Source: Diphasiastrum complanatum
Taxonomy: Eukaryota; Streptophyta; Lycopodiopsida; Lycopodiales; Lycopodiaceae
Direction: 5' to 3'
DNA: 64,000 nt
Assembly (NCBI GenBank): GCA_029204225.1
Contig: CM055103.1
Coordinates: 5,764,852-5,828,851, forward strand
The notes below the pieces were generated by a model. It did no database searches, was not told the origin of the DNA, and saw only the letters and a list, made by a program, of their open reading frames with translations. Both the position numbers and the translations under genes were made by a program. Position 1 is the first letter of the stretch; each line of letters opens with the position of its first letter. Below are positions 21,744-31,475 of the stretch, in pieces.

Positions 21744-22145
21744 TTGACAATAGTCAAGAAAAAAGAAAATCAACCAGTCCAACACATACATTTTGAGATC
21801 AAGCAATTCAAGTATATGACGTGCATTCCAATTTATTTTTGGGTCAAATTCTCTACAATGTGCTCCACAAATGTTCCTACAATCATCATAGGTGACTTAA
21901 ATATTGATATTTTGAAGCCCAGCTCACCTACACCATTACTTCATAGTTTCATGGCCAGCCATGGACTACAAACACTTTTCAAAGAGGCAGCAACTCTATA
22001 CAACTCCCAACTTGAGCACATATGGACAATTTGCAACAATCATGAATGCCAATCTATAACTTATGCATATTGGTCTGATCACTCTCTAATATACTTCTAC
22101 TACAAAATGAAAAGCCAAAAAACAACATTCACTGCTCATAAATGA
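21744..22145 (+). pseudogene. Endonuclease/exonuclease/phosphatase (EEP) domain relic
   Basis: The frame holds the C-terminal half of an EEP fold. It has 'VPTIIIGDLNIDIL' with the GDxN active-site motif, a spacer with 'HIWTICNN' where IDHIW is usual, and 'YWSDHSLIYF' with the catalytic SDH motif. This spacing is seen in endonucleases of Helitron-like (Helentron) elements and some non-LTR retrotransposons. The N-terminal half is not visible, and no reverse transcriptase or Rep/helicase follows. The frame is open for 133 codons, then stops. It is a transposon fragment; which class cannot be settled here. Confidence 0.7.
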
Positions 22146-22439
22146 ATAAATACAATCCCCCAAACAGTGATTTCTAAACATGTATTGAAAGAAAGTATAT
22201 TTGAAGTATATGCTAATTCCAACTGTCTTTGACATTTCCTAACATCCCTCTCCACTTTCTTTCTTTACATTTTGCAAAAAGTACAAAAAGGACCAAGAGT
22301 GGATCCTAATCTGATCCTCAAGAGGGATTAGATGTTAGATTTACTTGATCTATCAATCTACATAAGATTAAGATCAATCTAGATCAATTCTAGACATAAA
22401 ATCCAAACACGAACAATCATTTGTTGAAGGTAAATGTAC

Positions 22440-23060
22440 TTGCTGGTTTCACACGTGTGAAACCCTGTCAGGGTACGGACTCCAACCTGAAAATCAAGTA
22501 CACATCGATAGAACCTCAAAACAATCAAAACAAATGTAGACAAATGGAGAGAATCACTCAAAATTGCTTCCAAAACCAAGATTGGTGTCTCACAATGATT
22601 ATGGCCAAATGTGGCTCTATATATACAATAAGTGGGAGCTCGTGGTACTGATCATCCCTCTGATCCCACATGTGTGAAGGTGCTTTGTCATATGATGATT
22701 CATCATGCAAAACTGACACTTGGACAAAACCTTCTATTTTGAGCACTTTTGGTCCATTTTCCTTCTATATGGAGATCTACTTGGAAATCTTCTAGAATTC
22801 AAAATTCGCCTACTTCAGCTTATTCCACACGTGTGAGCTGTCCTCTACACATGGGATATGACACCTAACCAAAATATTTGGCTCATGCAATCAATAGATT
22901 GATGCCATGTGTCATATATCTAGAAAACTAGTTTTTGGCCTTTTTAGCCACTAGAACTTGAATTAAATCATACGTACAACCTATATGATTATGGTACATG
23001 ACAAGTACACTATTTTCACACGTGGGAACAGGCTCCACACATGTGTGTTTATCTATATAC
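22440..23060. repeat. Cluster of CACRTGTG palindromes
   Basis: Motifs related to 'cacacgtgtg' occur at about 22450 (the perfect 16-mer tttcacacgtgtgaaa), 22668, 22827, 22850, 23017 and 23033. The surroundings are non-coding. A related 'cgcacgtgtgatac' lies near 47725 in a copia relic, so this may be retroelement LTR sequence with G-box-like elements. Confidence 0.45.
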
Positions 23061-23746
23061 AAGATTTTTGGCCTCTACCAAGCTTATTTTTTCATTTTTC
23101 ACATACATTGCATCCTCTAATTTGTAGTTGATTTGCTTTGAGCAATCAACTTGTTACATTTCACTATCTTATGTAATGACTTATATTTCTATCAAATCGA
23201 CATCACATTAAGCTTCTCATATTACAAAGTCGTTCATAAACTCGCTACTCAATGAAATCACATTTCAACAATCACTTATAAACTAATAATCAACCCAACA
23301 TAGACTAACTTTTTTCTCACATTTTGTGTATGACATAAAACATTGCTAGTCAAATGTAATTTTCCAATCTTTTACATCTTCTCAAACAAAATCAACTACA
23401 ACCATCTTGAATAAATAATATAGCAATCACATCTATAATCAATCATAGATTATGTTGTCTAATACACCAAAATTTTAATCATCAACAAATATTATCAATT
23501 TGTAGTAACTTTTACATGTCTATTCAAAACTTACAACAAACTAATATCAAAATTTGAATTATACAATACAAACATATGTAGATCATTCACATATTTCAAA
23601 ACGAAAACATAAATCCATTGCATAAAATAAATGCTAAACTTGTAGGATTCTCATAAAGTAAAAATATGGCCATATGAGATATCAAGGCCTTCGTGGTATG
23701 ATACCACATCGTTCTTGTTTTTTATTAAATTAAAAAGAGACATTTT
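23061..23746. other. AT-rich stretch, nothing recognised
   Basis: Very AT-rich with frequent stops on both strands. No repeat unit or gene was seen. Confidence 0.4.
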
Positions 23747-24420
23747 TGTTGGAGTTTAGTCTTACTCCTACTCACCTTATTCTATCTTCTAAGAATTGCT
23801 ATCTATTGTACATACTCACTCATCATAACAGCTACAGAACTATTATTCGAGACAATCTATGGCTTTACATGCATATTTGAACAGTCAACAAAAATACACA
23901 AAAATTTGAGACAGAACGAAGGTCGATACGATGCCCGATAGTCAATATTCAAGTTCCAGTAGACAACTCTTATCGAATCGACTCAAATTGTTGACTATTG
24001 ACCATCAACTCACTATCGACTATCGACATCGACTCAACTTTGATTTGAACTATCAATTAGCCATAATCATGGTACCACTGAGAATGGAGTATCTTCTCTA
24101 TCGAATATGATGCAAACTAGGTCACTATTTGATCATGCTATTGTATGTAGATACTTATCATTGTCTGCCTAATTGACAGAATGTACTAATTAGATTTTCT
24201 TGTAAACACTCACTTAGTGTGAAACACATTGTTTATAAGAACTAATTAGCTGATAAACTATGTTACTTTGTATATATAGAGACACAGATTGAGATCAATA
24301 AGCAATTGACCATACTAGATTATCTGAGTCATTAGAATTAGAGTCTATCGAGAGAGTGAGAGCAATCTAAACCAATAGAGAGATTGACTTATCTGTAAGA
24401 TCAACTGAAAAAGCATGAAC
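23747..24420 (+). mobile_element. Possible copia-type LTR
   Basis: Starts TGTTGGAGTTTAG, a common start of plant copia LTRs. It has a clear TATA box ('tatatatagagac', about 24272-24284) followed by 'gattgagatcaataagcaattg', typical of the R region of such LTRs. No PBS, coding region or matching second LTR was found. Its interior has many 'actatcgac'-type short motifs, like those at 45470-45570. Confidence 0.4.
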
Positions 24421-24548
24421 ACAGAGCTTAGCGCACAACTATTTTGAACCTTATCGATCACAAAATTTTCTTTTGTGATCTTATCATTGTTTTTTTACAG
24501 ATTCTTTATCTTATGTATATGTTGATCATAGTCGAATGTTCTCATGTT

Positions 24549-24552
<4 letters not shown>

Positions 24553-24644
<92 letters not shown>
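24553..24644. repeat. (CT)n microsatellite, ~46 units
   Basis: An uninterrupted CT tract of about 92 bp. Confidence 0.97.
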
Positions 24645-24646
<2 letters not shown>

Positions 24647-24825
24647 ATCTAATACTCTAATTCCATTAAAGTAGGAAAAGAATGCATGGTTGTCATAGAC
24701 GCTAATTATTTGCACTCTTCATGGATGTCGACGACACCTAGCTAAGATATCCTACTAAGTTAAATAAATGATCTAACTATCTAGTGATGGTCTGAATATT
24801 GAAAGATTGATTCTTAAAATTTTGG

Positions 24826-25370
24826 CTGTCTTTTTGGAGTTTTAGCATGTGTAACTCAAAAGTAGTTATGGATCTGGAATTTCCAACAAGCTAATTCACT
24901 TTGAAATAGTTGAAATTCAGGTTGCATGTTGGATCTTTCCATGTTTTTGGATTCTAAGCTTTTTTGTGGTCAAATTTGGCTTGTTTTCCATGATATTGGC
25001 ACAAAAATGATTGTAGAATTCAATTTGTCAAGGTGAAAAAACCTAGAAAGGGCCAAAATCCATGTTTTTTGCTTGTTTTTTCATGAAATTGGGTGGTAGG
25101 GGGTTGTAGAACATCAATTAAAGCTGGGAAAAGATGAATCATAGTCTTTAGAAGTTGTCCTAGAAGTTAGAGCCAAGAATTCTAGCAATTGGGTTTGTAG
25201 GAAGTCAAAAATTGGCAAAAATTGACCAATTTTGGTGAATTTTGGGGGGTGCATTTTTCTGAATCCATAAGAGGATCATTTTGGATTTTTTACAATATGA
25301 ATTGTGCTCTTTTTTACCTTCCCAGCAAGCTATCAGACCTGTAAATTGATGGGTAGAGGCTCTTCAATAT
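24826..25370 (+). repeat. Dispersed repeat R2, copy 2
   Basis: Matches the reverse complement of 6330-6660 and, more loosely, 28000-28625. It ends at the broken start of the gypsy frame at 25378, so the gypsy pol upstream of the RNase H end has been replaced by this leader-like sequence. Confidence 0.65.
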
Positions 25371-25377
25371 GATCTTC

Positions 25378-26951
25378 GGGGGAGAAAAGCTTGATGGGCT
25401 GAATTGATGCAAGAATTTGATCATGAAATCCGTTACATAAGAGGCAGCTCTAATCAAGTTGTAGATGCTCTTAGTCGGATTGGTGAACTGAACGAGTTGT
25501 CATTCACCCAGATTTCTACGGATTTATATCTTTTGCTGAGAGAAAAATATGAATCAAACTCCCATTTTGGTCACATTTGGAACATTGTTCAGACCGAAAG
25601 AAATGTGGACAGTGTTGAGTCAAAAACACAGGGGACTCAACTAACTAAGAAAGATAAGAAGATTGTGGAACAATTCACCATTCGAGATGGATTATTATTT
25701 CGGAGTGGGAAAGTTTGCGTACCTAGTGGTGATGAGCTCAAACGTAAGATTTTGTTTGAATGTCATGACATACCATGTGCAGGACATCCCGGTATACACA
25801 GGACTCTAAACTTGGTTAAAAGAGAATTTTATTGGCCAAAGCTCAAGCCATATGTCGAGTCATATGTTGTTAAATGCAAGCCATGTCAACTAGCAAAGGC
25901 TGAGCGCCATAAGGTTGGTGGTTTATTGCATCCGTTACATATCCTTGATAAGAAATGGAAAAGCATATCTATGGATTTTGTAGTTGGACTTCCGAAGACC
26001 CAATGACAAAATGATTCTATTTGGGTTGCAGTGGACCAGTTAACTAAGTTAGTTGCATTCATACCAGTCAAGTCAACTATAAAGGCTTCTAAATTAGCCC
26101 AGATCTTTGCTGAAAGATTATTTCAATTGTATGGTCTGCCTAGTGACATTGTTAGTAATAGAGATCCTAAGTTCACAGGTCACTTTTGGTCAGCAATATT
26201 CCATAAACTTGAAACTTCTTTGAGTTTAAGTTTTTATGATCATCCTGAATCAGATGCCCAGACAGAAAGGACTAATCAAACTATGGAAGACATTTCGAGG
26301 ACATATGTTTCTCACAAGCAATCTCATTGGGAAGATTATCTCCTACTGGTTGAGTTTGCATATAATAATAGAAAACATTCTGCTTCAGGTTACAATCCTT
26401 TCATGCCTATGTACGGTTTTCAACCTAGATCTCCAGTAAATAATGAGACGAAGTCTGTTAAGATCCAGAGGGTTGCTGATTTTTTGCATGATATGCAAGA
26501 GATGTTGCAAGTGGCTAAGGATAGTATCTGTAGTGCTCAGGATAGAGCTAAACACTATACCGATTTTAAGAGATCTCCAAAAGATTTTAAAGTTGATGAC
26601 TAGACATATCTTAGGATTCTAAAAGATTCTAAAACATTACGTACAAAGAAGCATTATAAGCTGTCTACCCGTTATTGTGGACCTTTCAGGATTGTACGTA
26701 GAATTGCTTCTTTGGCGTATGAACTCGATCTCCAAGGAAAATCGATAGCACACCCAAAGTTGCATGTAAGTCGTTTGAAACTAAGTTTACATGATAGTGA
26801 TACAGTTGGATTGGATGAGGATTTATCCCATTTGGAAGATTTATCGATTAGTGTACCTTTGGAACCTGAGAAAATGCTCAAACCAAAGACTCAACAATTG
26901 AGAAATTGTTCTATCTCTGAGTGCTTAATAAGGTTGAAAAGGTCGTACTAA
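25378..26951 (+). pseudogene. Ty3/gypsy RNase H end and integrase
   Basis: A single reading frame with only three stops: TGA at 25392 and 26004, TAG at 26601. Order: RNase H tail ('QEFDHEIRYIRGSSNQVVDA'), HHCC zinc finger ('GHPGIHRT', 'CKPCQLAK'), integrase core with catalytic Asp in 'ISMDFVVGLP', Asp in 'VSNRDPKF' and Glu in 'DAQTERTNQTM'. Then 'LLVEFAYNNRKHSASGYNPF' and the C-terminal 'AYELDLQGKSIAHPKLHVS'. The stops fit single transitions (CGA to TGA, TGG to TAG). RT, protease and gag are missing upstream. It is inactive but recently decayed compared with the other elements here. Confidence 0.92.
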
Positions 26952-27030
26952 GGATGATGATTCGTGGGAGAGAGTTGATAGCATAAAGAAAAATTTCCCG
27001 AAGTTTAGCTTCTAAGGATAGAAGGGTAGT

Positions 27031-27045
27031 TTAAGGAGGGAAGAA
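27031..27045 (+). other. Polypurine tract of the gypsy element
   Basis: 'aaggagggaagaa' sits directly before the TG of the LTR, the priming position for plus-strand DNA synthesis. Confidence 0.75.
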
Positions 27046-27562
27046 TGTTATGTCCATGACCAATACATATAGGATATAGTATACTCCTAGTCTTGGATAC
27101 ATGACGGTACTCCAGTGAAACAAGTTGTTAGTTATGCCACGTCATACTAGACGTGACCTGAAAGGAACTAATATTCTTGTGTGGCCCAGAACACACTAAA
27201 TGGAGTTTAGACAAGGTATGAGATAGTGTATGCATGTGTAGAGTTATCAACATCAATTCTATAAATAGTTGGTCCATGCTTAGGACTCTATTCTAGATGA
27301 ATCTATGTATAGGAAACTTAGGGCTATGCATGGCTATGTGCCCAGGATGCTTTTGGCTCTATATATTGGGTCCAAACTTGCCCTACTCCTCATTATGGTT
27401 GTAGATTCATTGTCAGAATCTCACTAATGCTTCTTGTTCCTTGGCTTGGGGGTGAGGCTTCTAGAGTTTGATTGGATAATTCTACTTGGTTGGGTGGTTT
27501 CTCCATAGTGTGTTATCCATTGTGTTTGTGATTCGTAAGCGAAATCGCTTCCCTTATATGAC
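27046..27562 (+). mobile_element. Ty3/gypsy 3' LTR
   Basis: Begins TGTTATGTCC after the polypurine tract and matches the solo LTR at 9195-9690. TATA-like 'ctatatattg' lies near 27358. The end is placed near 'cgcttcccttata' (27562), the same motif that precedes the PBS at 6841-6852 on the other strand. Confidence 0.8.
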
Positions 27563-27574
27563 CCGTAATGTAAT

Positions 27575-27905
27575 TAATGACCTTGTGAGGCCCAGACACA
27601 CTAATTGGAGTTAGTGCAAGGTTTGGGATAGTCAATGCATGTGTAGAGTATCAATAGCAAATGAATCTATCTATAGTGGAGTTGGGACCTTGCATTACTA
27701 TATGCACAAGAGGGTCTTAGGCCTATATAAGGAGGACAAACTCGTCCTACTCCACTGTAGTTTAGTTGATTCATTGCCAGGACCACTCTCTACTCTCATG
27801 CTTCCTAATCCTTGGCTTGGGGGTCTAGAGATTGATTGGTTGCTTATACTTGGTTGGGTGGTCTCTCCATAGTGTGTTCTCTATTGTTTTGTCTTGTAAG
27901 CAAAA
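27575..27905 (+). repeat. Second, shorter LTR copy in tandem
   Basis: Repeats the downstream two thirds of the preceding LTR in the same orientation, with more divergence: 'ccttgtgaggcccagac', 'gcatgtgtagagt', 'gattcattgccagga', 'ccttggcttgggggt', 'tctccatagtgtgtt'. It has its own TATA box ('ctatataagg', 27722-27731). It may be the LTR of a second, related element inserted or duplicated at the junction. Confidence 0.65.
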
Positions 27906-27989
27906 TCTTGTGGAGCTTTCTCTCAAATCTTTTGCATGTTGATCTATTTCTCTCAAAAAAAAAATTGAGTTTTATGGAAAATTGTCCTT

Positions 27990-28625
27990 GGAAGCTAATT
28001 TATGATGCTTTTTGGAGTTTTATCTTGTGTAGCTCAAATTTTATGTAGATCTGAATTTTCCAGTAAGTGTACTTTATTTCGAGGATCATTAATGATGAAA
28101 TTAATGATGCATGCTGGTTCTTTTCAAGATTTATGGTTCTAGGCTATGTTTTTGGTCAAAAATTGCTTGTTTTTTCATGCCCTTTGACTTGAAGTTGATA
28201 GTAAGAGCTAAAGTCCAGCAAGATCAGATCATTAGGATGGCTATAATTCTATAAATTGAGTTGAGAAAGAGTTGCATGTCATGAATTTCCACTTTATGGT
28301 GAAGAAAAAACTGGAAAATAGCTAAAAATCATCATTTTTGCTTGTTTTTCATAAAGTTGGATAGTAGGTTGCTATAAAACACCTTGTAGAGCTTGCCAAA
28401 AGTTGAATCAAAGTTTTTTTAAGTTGTCCCTGAACTAAGAGCCAAGAATTCCATGAATTGAGTCTGTAGAAGGCTGGAAAAAGCCAAAAAAGTAGTCTTT
28501 TTTGGTGATTTTTGAGGGATGGATTGCTCTCAATCCATAAGGGGATCATGTTGGAAATTATATACCCTGTTTAGTGCTCCTCTTGACGTATCCAGCAAGC
28601 TATCATACCTATAAATTGATGGTCG
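27990..28625 (+). repeat. Dispersed repeat R2, copy 3
   Basis: Diverged copy of 24826-25360, following an LTR. This position supports the view that R2 is the untranslated leader of a gypsy family. Confidence 0.55.
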
Positions 28626-29318
28626 GTGGCTTATGCTCTGTCTCTATCAAGATTGAAGCCAAAATCACTTCTACAAATCAAGAAATCATATAAGCTTTGA
28701 CATATTTTAAATTTGCTCAAATGACCTTCTTGTTTTTGCTATTGGGCACCATTTTCATTTAGATTTTGTCAAATCTTAATCCAAGTATTTCTATTTTGTG
28801 CTAATTCTAGTTAAGTGGAATATCACAAAGAGTTTATGGATTTTGTCACATCTTGGTTCAAGTATTTCTAGTTTTTCTTGAATTGGATGATATAATTTCA
28901 TTTGGAAAAACCACAAAGAGTTCAGGACATCATTTGATATGGACCTATTTTGGGGGGATATGCTTGGCTCATGGTGGTTGAGCCAGGAATTTGTACGACA
29001 TAAGGCTTCAAAGTCTCATTTATATACTCACTCAGAAACATAAATGCATCAATGATTAGCCCTTAGAGTGGCAAGCGTATCTATTCTAGCGGTGAACATA
29101 TAGCAAATGCAATCTATTTGATCTGCAAACTGTGTGCTTGCCACTGGATTGCTACTGGATTGGCCAACTCAATTTTAGTGGGCAATATTGTTAATGCACC
29201 GATGAACACTAATTTAACAGCAAAACACTAGTTTAAAAGCACGATCCAACCTAAATTATGAGGGCAAAAATTGCAAGAGAGCGGGAGAACTAGTAACAAC
29301 AAAATGAGAACCCAAACT

Positions 29319-29320
<2 letters not shown>
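28626..29320. other. No gene recognised
   Basis: AT-rich and non-coding. A loose repeat ('gattttgtcaaatcttaatccaagtatttct' near 28765 and again near 28840) is the only structure seen. Confidence 0.4.

Positions 29321-29372
<52 letters not shown>
29321..29372. repeat. (TA)20(CA)6 compound microsatellite
   Basis: A TA tract (29321-29360) passes directly into a CA tract. Confidence 0.95.
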
Positions 29373-29374
<2 letters not shown>

Positions 29375-29475
29375 AGTTGCTTAGCTTTTCTTTTTGCAAA
29401 TTGGTGACATGTTTCGCGGGCACAGCGTGACATTTTTTACGACAAAACACACATTCTCTGTCTAAAATAGTTTTA

Positions 29476-29648
<173 letters not shown>

Positions 29649-29755
29649 TTTTCAAAAATATTATTATAAGATAAATTTTTTTTTTATAGTAATTATCCAA
29701 TGATAATTATTTAAAGGTATAATTCAAAGAACATTCCATCACTTTTAAATCGCTT

Positions 29756-30368
29756 TTAGTCCAAGTCATCAATATGTGTCATTTTTGTGGCGATGTTGTC
29801 CAATATATTAGATGTTGTTGGCCTAGGCATCCATTGCTTTCCAACTCGAATCCTAGACATCCTCCATTCTCTATGCCTTGTGCTTGCATTGGAGGATTTC
29901 CATGTTGTTTTTCTAGTTGAATTTAAACTAGAAATCATCAAACTCAACCCTTCATCTTGTGTGTTTTTAAAGTCTTCTCTGCTCAAACTCCTCTACCAAG
30001 ACCCGTGAGCATACACGATGTGTTGTTAAATTTTTTATTAGTTTTAAATCTTCATAGATACAACTATACGAAAGACAAAAATGCTAGACACACTTACCAT
30101 ATATTGAGTTGTAGGTTTCTCCCCTTGCATCTATTATCAATTGAATGAAAGCTTTAACTTCTCTCCCATATCTATCCAAATCGTCATCTCTCACAATTTT
30201 CTTATTAATAGTTTGTGAAGGCATCAAATGTTTGCCACACCTTAGCATGTGTACCTGCCATGAGAAAATTTGAGCAAATATTTGTTGTGCATTCACATAC
30301 TCTCTTTCAATACTCCCATTCAACACCGCTTTCTCACATAATATGATTTGACATATATGGAGGGCCAA
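29756..30368 (-). other. Unidentified possible two-exon ORF
   Basis: The upstream piece (30368 to about 30098) reads 'ICEKAVLNGSIEREYVNAQQ' and 'DDLDRYGREVKAFIQLIIDA' and meets a canonical splice donor (ATG|GTAAGT, plus 30092-30097). The downstream piece (29756-29986) is open with 'TWKSSNASTRHREWRMSRI' and ends in a stop. An acceptor near 30000 is plausible but not decisive. The residue composition is protein-like. I recognise no domain; a transposase or gag relic is possible. Confidence 0.25.
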
Positions 30369-31379
30369 GTTGGTCTAAATGACATTCTTTTATTGTTTTA
30401 TGTACATATTTCATAAGACTATGTAGTCATTGTCAAGCTAGTCAATCTAGACCATTGATTTGATGGATGGTGGAGATGTAGGGCTTAACCCCCACTTCTA
30501 GAACCTGCCACGTGCCTACTATAGCTATATATAGCCGAATAGTCGTATAGAATTTCATCATTTGTCTTGGTTGTGTGAATGATAATTATAACCTGTTTTT
30601 TATGCATCTTTACGAATGTTGCATTCTCTGCTTTTTGACATAACTATAATTCCATAACAATGGATTCATCATATTTAATCCACTCGAAGAGTTTGAAGAT
30701 CTTTTGGATGTTTCTACATCTTGACTAGGTTCCATAGTTAGAGATTGTTTATCCAATCTTGGCATATTTAGGTTTGTTGCTTGCATGAAACTTTCGGTGT
30801 TATGACAAAAAAGAAATTAAAAATTCAATTCCATTTAAGTGACTTGTCCATCTCAAAAGCCACAAAAACTAATCGATCATATAATTTTTAACATATGTCA
30901 CAATAGAACTAGATAGTAAAGTAGCAAATTTTATCAATATGCGAATGGAATCTCTTTTTAATTTTGTTAAATGAATTAGGAGGTAGCAAAATCTACTCAG
31001 TGATTAAGTCTCTGTTGTTCCTATCAAAGGAGCCACAACCTCCCCTCTACTAGTATATGCTTGGTGACAGAGAATCTAGCAAATGTCCTAGTCCAAGATG
31101 TATTTTTTTATTCAACGTTTCTACTTGTTTGTTGATGTTATATTTTATGACAATGATGAATGTAATTAGAACATCATATTCATGTTTTTGTTCATTCTTA
31201 TTGAGATTACAAAAGTAGTACACAATATATGAGACACTATGTTTGCAAATGATACCTTTCCAAAAAATTAAGGACTTTGACAATTGTTTTCTTTTAATTG
31301 TGTGCAACATGTTAAACAACTAGTGGTTGACCTAACAATGCTATGTGGGCAATGCCATGTGAGGAGCAAGCCCATAGGA
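30369..31379. other. No gene recognised
   Basis: AT-rich; open frames such as 31050-31319 (minus) lack any motif. Confidence 0.4.
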
Positions 31380-31475
31380 TGTAGCTTCGCAACGGTTGGG
31401 AATCGAGCCTGCGCCTAGCCAATCGCAGTCAACAACCCTACCCATACAGTCGCTCGATTGATCCAATTGTTAAAT
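31380..31475 (-). repeat. Possible tRNA-derived SINE head
   Basis: On the minus strand 'GGCTCGATTCC' (plus 31399-31409) matches 10 of 11 positions of a pol III B box. An A-box-like 'TGGGTAGGGTTG' lies about 40 bp upstream. The stretch is GC-richer than its surroundings. No tRNA cloverleaf can be drawn, so this is at most a SINE remnant. Confidence 0.3.

Noticed and set aside
31380-31475. Functional tRNA gene
   Set aside because: A B-box-like word is present but no acceptor or anticodon stem can be formed.
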